From assembly GCA_017623685.1 (NCBI GenBank), contig JAGAOP010000030.1, positions 1 through 64,000 of the forward strand: a stretch of 64,000 bases of DNA, in the 5' to 3' direction. This document shows, one piece after another, positions 44,848-52,837 of the stretch (position 1 is its first letter; every line of letters starts with the position of its first letter). Under the pieces are notes generated by a model that worked only from the letters and a program-made list of their open reading frames with translations, was not told the DNA's origin and did no database searches. The DNA is from Spirochaetaceae bacterium. GTDB lineage: Bacteria; Spirochaetota; Spirochaetia; Treponematales; Treponemataceae. Position numbers and translations under genes: made by a program.

Positions 44848-46047
44848 ATGAAAAACATTATTTTTTTTATTATACCTTTATTTTTAGTTTGTTTATTTGG
44901 ATGTTCTTTTTCTAATGCAAAAGATGAATATGAACAATTAATTTCAAAATCTGCAAATCTTGAATCTGAGGATTTATTTTCATTAGTTTACAATTTTGAA
45001 CTAAAGAACCCAAATCATTTTAAATCAAAAATTCATTTAGCACAGTTTTATTTATTAAATAAAAATTATGTTTCATCGTTGAATTATTTAGATAGAGCAG
45101 AAAAATGTTTTTATCAAGATAAAAAAAATTATTCCGAAGAAGATTTTTTTCAACTGTATAGTCTTTTGGCTCAAGTACATTACAATTTAAGTAATTTTGA
45201 AAAAGCAGGTGAATGTGCAGAAAAAATTTCTATCACAAAGGGATTTAATAATAGTACATGGGGTTATTTTTCTGCTACCTCATTTTATTTAGCAGGAAAT
45301 GAAGAAAAAGCCTACGAAATATTTTTCAATAACTACAAATTAATTCCTGAATTAGCTACTCCAGAAAATTTAAAACTATATTTAATTCTTCTTGTAAATA
45401 AAAATAATATTGAAGAAGGCAAAATAATTTTACAAAAATATTTTGACTTAGGTGGGAATTGGTTTTTAGGATTAGGGAAAATTTCATTTAAAATATTTCA
45501 AGCAAAAGAATACGATTCAAAATTATTACTTCTTTTAGATTATGAATTTATTAAATCTTATTTAGAAGAAGAAACTGCAATGTCATATTTAATATCTGAT
45601 TTTGTTAATGAAATTTCAGGTTTAGAAATAGACTTATCCAATATTAATTCAAAAGAAAAATTTATGGAATTTATAGCTCAAGAATCAAATGAAATAGATA
45701 ATCCCAACAATAATTTTTATAAAACTTACTGGAATGTAAAATACAACTTAAAATTTAATTCAGTTCAAGAAAAATATTTAGATGAATTATTAAAAAATGA
45801 ATCTGTTTTTTCAAATCTTCCTTCATATTACTGGATGATTTGGGAAACTGCAAAAAAACTTTATTCATTTGACTTTCAGAAAGAAGAAATTACGGAAATT
45901 ACTGTCTTTATTCCAGTTTTAAAAAAAATAATTGCATTAAATCCCAATGGATTGTACGCAAATTTGGCTAGAAAGGAATTATCAAGGTTTTTAGAAATAA
46001 ATGATGATTCAAATTATTGCCAACGTCTTGATTTAATTATGTTTTAA
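44848..46047 (+). CDS. TPR-type lipoprotein (export locus gene 1)
   Basis: The 399-residue protein has a short signal and lipobox, with the acceptor Cys19 (VCLFGC). Helix-pair repeats follow, for example SKIHLAQFYLLNKNYVSSLNYLD and YFSATSFYLAGNEEKAYEIF. It is probably an envelope-attached scaffold. AAGG lies 3 nt before the ATG, and a TATAAA box stands 8 nt upstream, so the promoter is right at the start. It heads a run of nine closely spaced genes ending with two RND pumps. Low-GC codon use is even stronger here than to the left. Confidence 0.82.
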   Translation: MKNIIFFIIPLFLVCLFGCSFSNAKDEYEQLISKSANLESEDLFSLVYNFELKNPNHFKSKIHLAQFYLLNKNYVSSLNYLDRAEKCFYQDKKNYSEEDFFQLYSLLAQVHYNLSNFEKAGECAEKISITKGFNNSTWGYFSATSFYLAGNEEKAYEIFFNNYKLIPELATPENLKLYLILLVNKNNIEEGKIILQKYFDLGGNWFLGLGKISFKIFQAKEYDSKLLLLLDYEFIKSYLEEETAMSYLISDFVNEISGLEIDLSNINSKEKFMEFIAQESNEIDNPNNNFYKTYWNVKYNLKFNSVQEKYLDELLKNESVFSNLPSYYWMIWETAKKLYSFDFQKEEITEITVFIPVLKKIIALNPNGLYANLARKELSRFLEINDDSNYCQRLDLIMF

Positions 46048-46061
46048 GTTTGGAGTTAAAA

Positions 46062-46652
46062 ATGAATAAAAAAAGTATAAGCATAATTTTTATTATTAGT
46101 ATTTTATTTTTTGGCTGTAAAAAAGATAATTCTGTGGCAAATAAATTATATCTTCAAAGTTTAGATGCATATTCAAAAAATGATTTTTTACTTTGTATAA
46201 AACTTGTTGAAAAAGCAATAGACTTAAATGAAAACTTAATTCAAGGGAAACTTCTTTTAGCAAAGTCTTATTTTTTTTTAGATGAAAATTCAAAAGCCTT
46301 GAAATGCTTAGAAAAAATAATAAAAGATAATCCTGAATTTACAGATGCTAGAATCTGGAATATTCGGATTTTAATTTTTTCAGAGAATTTTCAACAAGCA
46401 AAAAAATATTTAGAAAATGAATTACGTATAAATCAAACTGATTGGAGAGTTTATTATTTATATTCTCTTTTAGCCAAGGCAGAAGGGGATTTTGAAACTC
46501 AAATTTCTATGTTAGAAAAGGCTGAAATAGCACTTATTGACGGAGCTAAAGTTTTTGGTGAAATTAGTGAAATCTGGCAAGGATTAGGTTTGGAAGAAAG
46601 AGCCAACGAAAACCTTAACAAACAAAAAATTATTATAGGAAGTAGTTTATGA
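46062..46652 (+). CDS. TPR-type lipoprotein (export locus gene 2)
   Basis: The 196-residue protein has a signal ending at lipobox Cys19 (SILFFGC) and TPR-like repeats (LYLQSLDAYSKNDFLLCIKLVEKAI, LLLAKSYFFLDENSKALKCLEKII). ATG 46062 is preferred to an upstream TTG (46050) because GGAG stands 6 nt before it. It follows gene 1 by 14 nt and overlaps gene 3 by 4 nt. It is probably a structural partner in the envelope. Confidence 0.82.
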   Translation: MNKKSISIIFIISILFFGCKKDNSVANKLYLQSLDAYSKNDFLLCIKLVEKAIDLNENLIQGKLLLAKSYFFLDENSKALKCLEKIIKDNPEFTDARIWNIRILIFSENFQQAKKYLENELRINQTDWRVYYLYSLLAKAEGDFETQISMLEKAEIALIDGAKVFGEISEIWQGLGLEERANENLNKQKIIIGSSL

Positions 46653-47140
46653 AAAAAAGATTTACAAAAAAGTTTTATATTTCATTGTTTATTATTGTTC
46701 AAAGTGTTTTTTTAATTTCCTGTGTTAGTAATGGAAAAAACAATATTTTTTCATCGATAGAAGAAGAATTTTTGATTCTTTTAGAAAAAGAAAATGTTTC
46801 TGTCCAGATAGATAAAATTTACGATAATGAAACATCCGAATTATTATTCAATCAGTTAGCAATTCATGTTGCAGCTATTAATTCTCGAAATCAGCAAGAA
46901 ATTATTAATTCAAAAAAATCAGGGAATTTAGTTGTTTCTGTAAATCAAAGATCCTTTTTAAAAGGTGTAAAATATCAAAATTCAATAGATTTAGAATTTA
47001 AAGTATTTGATGAAAATAACAAAATCATTTTTCAAGGTTTAATTTTAGGAAATGGAAAAGATAATATTTTGTCATCAATAGATAGATATAAGTACAGCAA
47101 AAAACTTATTTCATCATTACAAAACATATGGCAAAAGTAA
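46649..47140 (+). CDS. small hypothetical lipoprotein (export locus gene 3)
   Basis: The 163-residue protein has a signal with Cys25 (VFLISC). A mixed alpha/beta domain follows (KENVSVQIDKIYDN, ELLFNQLAIHVAAINSRN, SIDLEFKVFDENNKIIFQG). It vaguely recalls the fold of LpoB/CsgG-like outer-membrane lipoproteins, but I do not recognise a family. Its position between TPR lipoproteins and a TolC-like gene suggests a part of the same envelope assembly. Confidence 0.7.
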   Translation: MKKRFTKKFYISLFIIVQSVFLISCVSNGKNNIFSSIEEEFLILLEKENVSVQIDKIYDNETSELLFNQLAIHVAAINSRNQQEIINSKKSGNLVVSVNQRSFLKGVKYQNSIDLEFKVFDENNKIIFQGLILGNGKDNILSSIDRYKYSKKLISSLQNIWQK

Positions 47141-47142
47141 AT

Positions 47143-48522
47143 ATGAAACAAATTATATTTTTATTATTTCAATTTTTAAGTTTTTCTATTGTTTATGGAA
47201 CAATCACAATAAAATCTGAAACAGAAGCTTTAAATTTTGCAATGGAAAATTCTAAAGAACTTTTATATGGAAAACTTTTAGTTATTCAAGAGATGGAAAC
47301 ATCTGCTTTGTCTATTCAAAATTTTTTACCTTCTTTTAATTTTTCATTTTCTGAATCCGCTAATATTTCAATTTACGGAAATGATTCTAGGTCAAAAAAT
47401 TTATCTATTTCCATTAATCAGTTAATTTTTGATGGGGGGAATGTTCTAAATGAATATCGTTTTAACCGTTTACAGAGTTTATATAATTTTGAAAATTACA
47501 ATTTGCAACTTAGATTTTTTATTTCAAATGTTATTGAATCTTATTACGGAATTCTAACACAACAGGAAATAATAAAAATAAAAAAACAAGTAGTTAAAAA
47601 TGGGGAGCTGAACCTAAAAATAATTGAAAAAGAAAAAGAAATCGGCAGAATCTTAGAAATTGATTATTTAGATTACTTAATTTCATATAACAAACTTTTA
47701 TTTGAACTTGAACAAGAAGAAAAAAACTTAAATAAGATGATTCGTTCTTTTAAAAGTCTTTTGGGATTAAACCCTCAAGAGCAAATTCAAATTGAGGGAA
47801 AAAATCTTCAAATACAAGAATTATTTTACCTTGAAGAATATGAACAAGGTTTATTTCCCTTGATAAAGGCGAACAGCATTGAATTGAAAAAAAAGGAATT
47901 GGAACACACTATTTTAGAATATGAAAAGCAAATAAAAGATAGATGGTATGTTCCAAAAATAAATCTACAAGCAGGAGTTGCTTTTTCAAATACTGCTTTC
48001 CCCTTAGATCAACCTGAATATAGTATCAAATTAGGAATTAGTTTTGATAAATTAACTTTTTTTCCAGGTACTATAAGTTCGGGGTTGAGTTTTTCAGAAA
48101 ATAACCTTAGCTCAGTAAATAATACAGTTTCAAATGATATTCAAAAAAATATTCCTGTTTTTTTAGATAAAAACACACAAAAAATATTAATCTTGCAAAG
48201 TAGATTAAATCTAGCAAAAACAGAAGAAGAATTATACGTTTCTTTTGTTGATTTATTAATTAACCATGACCAATGCATTAAAGAATTAGAATTCTTAAGG
48301 GAATCAATTTCAATTTATGAAAAAAGATTAGAATTTTCTAAAATAGAGCTAGAAAATGGAAAGATAAAAAGATTGGATTATTTAAATAAATTATCTGAAT
48401 TAGCAGGAATAAAAATTACAACTTTACAAAAACAAAGTGAAGTTCTTTCCTACGAAAGAACTTTAGAAATTTATAGTGGAATTGAATTTGGAGGTTTAAT
48501 TTATGAATGTAACAAATTGTAA
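47143..48522 (+). CDS. TolC-family outer-membrane efflux protein
   Basis: The protein (about 459 residues) has a signal (MKQIIFLLFQFLSFSIVYG), then helical hairpins alternating with barrel strands. The segments LPSFNFSFSESANIS, LSISINQLIFDGGNVLNEYRF and YVPKINLQAGVAFSNTAFP are typical of TolC/OEP proteins. It forms the trimeric outer-membrane duct for the pumps downstream. An ATG 15 nt earlier would extend it and overlap gene 3; neither has a clear ribosome site, and I chose the one that gives a normal signal peptide. It overlaps the adaptor gene by 20 nt. Confidence 0.85.
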   Translation: MKQIIFLLFQFLSFSIVYGTITIKSETEALNFAMENSKELLYGKLLVIQEMETSALSIQNFLPSFNFSFSESANISIYGNDSRSKNLSISINQLIFDGGNVLNEYRFNRLQSLYNFENYNLQLRFFISNVIESYYGILTQQEIIKIKKQVVKNGELNLKIIEKEKEIGRILEIDYLDYLISYNKLLFELEQEEKNLNKMIRSFKSLLGLNPQEQIQIEGKNLQIQELFYLEEYEQGLFPLIKANSIELKKKELEHTILEYEKQIKDRWYVPKINLQAGVAFSNTAFPLDQPEYSIKLGISFDKLTFFPGTISSGLSFSENNLSSVNNTVSNDIQKNIPVFLDKNTQKILILQSRLNLAKTEEELYVSFVDLLINHDQCIKELEFLRESISIYEKRLEFSKIELENGKIKRLDYLNKLSELAGIKITTLQKQSEVLSYERTLEIYSGIEFGGLIYECNKL

Positions 48523-49846
48523 AATCTTAGTATATTTACTTTTAATCTTTAGTCTTGGGGTAATAGCATGTAAAGAAGATTTAGCTTTTGTTGAAAATAA
48601 TTTTTCAAAGAATCTGAATATTGTTAAAGTAACAGAAAAAAATCTAATTCAAGAATTAAATACTTTTGGAACAGTTTCATACAGTTCTAAAAATGATGTT
48701 ACCAGTCAAGTTCAAGGTACAATATTAGATATATATGTTAAAGAAGGAGATAAGGTAGCAAAGGGCCAACTTTTGGCGAAGTTGAACAATATTCAATTAG
48801 ATATTCAACAGGAACAAGCTGAAAATTCCGTAACATCAGCAGAAGCAGCCTTGTTTTTAGCAGAAACAAATCTATTAGAAGGAAAACTTAATGTTGAAAG
48901 TCAGTTAATTTCTCTAGAAAAAAAAGATATTGAGCTTAAGCAAAAAGAATTAGAGTTGGAAAAGGCAAAAAATAATTTTGAAAAAAACAAAGAACTTTAT
49001 GATATAGGTGGTATTTCATTAGAAGCCTACGAGTCTGAAAAATTGGCAATAACTGGAATGCAATCTGCCTTGGATATGTTAAAAAAAGAAAAAAATGCTT
49101 TAGAAATTGGATATAGAGACATTGATTTAATAGCTAACGGATATTCATTTGCATTAACAGAAGAAGAACGGTGTACTCAATTAATCGACTTAAATACTCG
49201 TTCTTTTCAGGCAGAAGTAAAAAGTGCAAAGGCTGCTTTAGAAAATGCAAAAAAAAACCTTGAATCTGTTAAGGGATTAAAAAATCAGTTGTTTATTTAT
49301 TCTTCTTGTGACGGAATAGTTGGTGCACAATATTTCGAAAAAGGTGAATTTGTTCCAGAAAACGAAAAGATTTTTACATTGTTAGATATTTCTCCTGTTT
49401 ACGGAGTTTTTCATATTCAAGAAAAGGATATGGGTGTTGTGGAAAAGGGTAAAAAAATATTTATTGAAATACCTTCTTTATCTATTTCTATGAATACTGA
49501 AATAGCAGAAATCTCTCCTGTGGCAGATTCTCAAACTGGTAATTTTACAGTTAAAGCACAAATTGAAAATAATGGATTAATTATTAAACCTGGAATGTTT
49601 TTAAAATGCTCTTTATCAAGTAATGAAGGTGAAGTATTCCCTGTGATTCCAGAAACAGCTTTGATTCAGGAGGAGGAAAATAATTTTTCTGTTTTCTGTG
49701 TAGTAAAAGGAATTTTAGTAAAAAAATCTGTGAAAATTATTGAAAAAAAAGACGGTTTTATTTGGCTTGAAACAGGTGTAACAGTTGGGGATGAAATTGT
49801 TGATGAACCATCTCCTTTTTTAAAGGAAGGTCAAATTGTTAGATAA
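48503..49846 (+). CDS. RND periplasmic adaptor lipoprotein (HlyD/AcrA family)
   Basis: The 447-residue protein has lipobox Cys23 (LGVIAC), a first lipoyl half (VQGTILDIYVKEGDKVAKGQLLAKL) and a long helical hairpin of about 130 residues. The second lipoyl half (IYSSCDGIVGAQYFEKGEFVP), a beta-barrel (GVVEKGKKIFIEIP) and a membrane-proximal domain follow. It should join the TolC-like duct to the RND pumps. Only one adaptor serves two pump genes. The extended hairpin suggests a large intermembrane gap. Confidence 0.9.
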   Translation: MNVTNCKILVYLLLIFSLGVIACKEDLAFVENNFSKNLNIVKVTEKNLIQELNTFGTVSYSSKNDVTSQVQGTILDIYVKEGDKVAKGQLLAKLNNIQLDIQQEQAENSVTSAEAALFLAETNLLEGKLNVESQLISLEKKDIELKQKELELEKAKNNFEKNKELYDIGGISLEAYESEKLAITGMQSALDMLKKEKNALEIGYRDIDLIANGYSFALTEEERCTQLIDLNTRSFQAEVKSAKAALENAKKNLESVKGLKNQLFIYSSCDGIVGAQYFEKGEFVPENEKIFTLLDISPVYGVFHIQEKDMGVVEKGKKIFIEIPSLSISMNTEIAEISPVADSQTGNFTVKAQIENNGLIIKPGMFLKCSLSSNEGEVFPVIPETALIQEEENNFSVFCVVKGILVKKSVKIIEKKDGFIWLETGVTVGDEIVDEPSPFLKEGQIVR

Positions 49847-51326
49847 AACCAAAAATAGAAAATGTATAAATATGTATAAAAAATTATACATTAATAAATT
49901 TAGTTCTATAATATTTCTTATCATGTATATAATAGTATACATAAATTCTTGCAATTTTATCTCTTTTGACTATTTTTCTGCTACTTGTTCTGTTCCTGAT
50001 AAAGTAAATTATTATTTTCAAGACGTAATAACTGTTAGTTTTTCTAAACCAATAGAAATTAACTCTTTAAATTCTATTGTTTCTTTAAAAATGGGAAATC
50101 AGTTTGTTCCTTTGAAGGTTTTTCCAAATGGAAGTAATTCTTTTAAAATTAAACCGAAAGCTAATTGGCAAAAAGGTGCATCCTACAGTTTTTCTATTAT
50201 TGGACAATTAAAGCAGAAAAGTGGTGCAAGTTATAATGTTTCTTTAATCCGAGATTTTATTTATGGAAAAAAAGATGCTGTTCTTAAGTTAGATATGGTT
50301 GCTTGCCCAAAGGAAAATTTTGATGGTTTAAAAATGCCCTTGGTGTTTAATTTTAACAAAGCTGTAAATAAGGCTAGTTTTATTCAGGGATTTACTCTTA
50401 GTCCAAATAATCAATTCAATATTGTTTTTTCAAGTGATTTGAAACAAGTTTCTATTTTTCCAAAAGAACAATGGGATATTAATGAAAATTATTCTTGGTC
50501 TTTAGAAAATATTACTTCTTTGGATGGATATTTGTTAAACCAGGAAGAAAATGGTTCTTATTTTACATTTAAAGACAGCCAATTACCTTTATTAACACAT
50601 ATTTGTCCTGTTATAGAAGGTCAAAATGGTTATGTTTGGTTAAAGGAATCTAGTTTGGATTCATTAAGTGGATGTATGCCTATTGGTTTTATTTTTTCAA
50701 AGCCTATTTTATATGATTCTTTTGTTTCTAGCCTTAGTTTTTATCCTGATGTTAAAGGTTCTTTGCGATGGAATCCAAATGACCCAAAGGAATTTTTATG
50801 GGTACCCAGCGAACAGTGGGGTGTTGATGTTATGTATCAAATGGAAATTTCAACTTCTGTTAAGGATTTTAATTCATTACCTTTGCTTCAAAAAGTAACT
50901 AAAAATTTTACTCCTTCAACAAATTATTTAGTTTTAGAAAAAATAAAATTAGGTTTAGATCAGGAAATTCAAAATTTTTCCCAGGATTTTTATTTGTGTA
51001 ATTTAGATTATACAGCTGAAAACAATGTCTTGGGAATTGAATTATTTTTTTCTTCAGCTATACCCAAAGAAAAACGAGAGGCAACTGTTGGAGCCATTTC
51101 TTTAAATAGTTTTTTTCCTGTAACTTCTTCAAATCCTACCTTAAGTTATGTTCACTGGAGCCAAGATGGAATGGGGCTTTATTTACGATGGATTGGCTGC
51201 TCGGCTAGTTCTGATGAAAGAGAAGTTTTTTATCGCTTAGTTATTTCAAATGATAAAGAGAGAATAACTAATTCAAAAGGTGAAACCTTAAAGGAGGAAA
51301 TATGTCTACTTATAAAAACTTTATAA
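49836..51326 (+). CDS. Ig-like (SbsA/Big_5-type) lipoprotein A
   Basis: The 496-residue protein has a lipobox cysteine at residue 39 (or 27 if translation begins at ATG 49872), then three or four Ig-like domains with strand pattern ITVSFSKPIEINSL and FNFNKAVNKASFIQGFTLSP, typical of bacterial SbsA-type Ig modules. TTG 49836 has a strong ribosome site (AAGGAAGG, 5 nt upstream), whereas the inner ATG has none. The protein overlaps the adaptor stop by 11 nt. It may be a periplasmic or surface partner of the pumps; the role is unknown. Confidence 0.75.
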   Translation: MLDKTKNRKCINMYKKLYINKFSSIIFLIMYIIVYINSCNFISFDYFSATCSVPDKVNYYFQDVITVSFSKPIEINSLNSIVSLKMGNQFVPLKVFPNGSNSFKIKPKANWQKGASYSFSIIGQLKQKSGASYNVSLIRDFIYGKKDAVLKLDMVACPKENFDGLKMPLVFNFNKAVNKASFIQGFTLSPNNQFNIVFSSDLKQVSIFPKEQWDINENYSWSLENITSLDGYLLNQEENGSYFTFKDSQLPLLTHICPVIEGQNGYVWLKESSLDSLSGCMPIGFIFSKPILYDSFVSSLSFYPDVKGSLRWNPNDPKEFLWVPSEQWGVDVMYQMEISTSVKDFNSLPLLQKVTKNFTPSTNYLVLEKIKLGLDQEIQNFSQDFYLCNLDYTAENNVLGIELFFSSAIPKEKREATVGAISLNSFFPVTSSNPTLSYVHWSQDGMGLYLRWIGCSASSDEREVFYRLVISNDKERITNSKGETLKEEICLLIKTL

Positions 51327-52837
51327 GAGTAGGTTTTTTTTGCTTGTTTAGTTTTAGCTTTTTTTCTTGCGGTTTTTTTCTTGTGCCTCCCTTGGAAGTT
51401 ATAACATCAACTTTTGATGAAAAAGGTGTAATAATTGAATTTTCAAGATCTCCTACGTCTTTTTCGCTTAAAAATGGATTTTCATTAACAAAGGATGATG
51501 AAAACCTTACTGGGCAATTTTATTTTTACGATAATTTTGTTCGTTTTGAGCCGCAAAAGGGTATTCAAAAAAATTTTGAGTATAAATTAAAACTTAGTTC
51601 CGAAATTGAAGATAAAAAAGGTATATCTATGTTGAATGATTATTATCATACTTATAGTACCAGAAAAGAAGAAGTTGCACCTTGGGTAAAATCAATTACA
51701 CCCAGTGACGGAACAGTCTTCTTTGATGATAATCAAAAAATAAACCATATAGAATTTACTTTTTCAGAAGGGATTGATCCCGCTTCCTTTGATTCAAATT
51801 TTCGAATTGAACCAAGTGTAGATTATGTTTCAACCTTTTCTGAATGTGGAAGCATAGTTCAAATTGTATTGTTAGAAGAATTGCAATTTGGCAAAGAATA
51901 TATAATTTATTTGGATACAAATTTATCGGATTTTTATGGAAATAAAATGGAAAATCCCTTTGTGTCAAGCTTTTCTTATGGCCAAGATTTTATTTCCCCT
52001 GATTTTGATTTCTTTCTGTTATCTAAAGATGATAATGAAGTTTTGAAAATTGAAAATCAAATTGATAATGTCTTTATCGATGATAGATTCCAAATTGTAT
52101 TTAATGAAATTGTTGATATTGAAAATTTATCTGCTTTTATTTCTATGGAACCAGATATTCCTTTTTCTTTAGATATTGATTATCAAACGAAAAAATCTGC
52201 AAAAATTTTTTTTGACAAAAATATTACATGGGGGAAACAGTATTTTTTGAAAATTAATCCAGGGATTTCTGATAAGGCGGGTAATACAAGTCAGAAAGAA
52301 AAAATATTTTCCCTTTGTTTTAATAACGAAAAAAATCGCCCCGTAAAATTTCTAAAAGCATATTTAAAAAATGGACAGAATTTTCACTTGTTTTCTTTGG
52401 ATAATCAATATAGTTCTTTATCCTTTGATGTTGTTGATTTTCCAACTGTTGTTGGAAGTGAATCTGTAAGTACAGATTTATATTTATTTTTTCTTGTTTC
52501 AAAGGAATCAGAAGGAATTAATCGTTTTTCAGCTATGGAATTCATTGATTTATCTGGAACAAATGGGTGTAGTGATTTTTTTATAAAAAAAATCACTAGT
52601 TTTTCTTCAAAAGAGTTTTTTAGTCAAACAGATTTCCCTTTGCAACAAATAGATCAAGAACTTTTTTCTTATTATGAAAATCAAGAAAATGGTAAAATCT
52701 GCATTTTAAAATGTCAAGTGGAAATAACAAATAACGAAAATAAAGGATTAATTACTTTATCTATAAATAAAGATGTATCAGATACTTTGGGGAATACCTT
52801 AAATGAAGAAATTATTTGTGTGGTGAATAAAACATGA
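51302..52837 (+). CDS. Ig-like (SbsA/Big_5-type) lipoprotein B
   Basis: The 511-residue protein has a signal with Cys23 (FSFFSC) and at least three Ig-like repeats, with marks such as VIIEFSRSPTSFSLKNGFSL, IEFTFSEGIDPASFDSNFRI and FQIVFNEIVDIENLSAFISM. AAGGAGG 5 nt upstream gives a strong start. It is evidently a paralogue of the preceding gene. It overlaps lipoprotein A by 25 nt and pump 1 by 4 nt, so expression is tightly linked to the pumps. Confidence 0.78.
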   Translation: MSTYKNFIRVGFFCLFSFSFFSCGFFLVPPLEVITSTFDEKGVIIEFSRSPTSFSLKNGFSLTKDDENLTGQFYFYDNFVRFEPQKGIQKNFEYKLKLSSEIEDKKGISMLNDYYHTYSTRKEEVAPWVKSITPSDGTVFFDDNQKINHIEFTFSEGIDPASFDSNFRIEPSVDYVSTFSECGSIVQIVLLEELQFGKEYIIYLDTNLSDFYGNKMENPFVSSFSYGQDFISPDFDFFLLSKDDNEVLKIENQIDNVFIDDRFQIVFNEIVDIENLSAFISMEPDIPFSLDIDYQTKKSAKIFFDKNITWGKQYFLKINPGISDKAGNTSQKEKIFSLCFNNEKNRPVKFLKAYLKNGQNFHLFSLDNQYSSLSFDVVDFPTVVGSESVSTDLYLFFLVSKESEGINRFSAMEFIDLSGTNGCSDFFIKKITSFSSKEFFSQTDFPLQQIDQELFSYYENQENGKICILKCQVEITNNENKGLITLSINKDVSDTLGNTLNEEIICVVNKT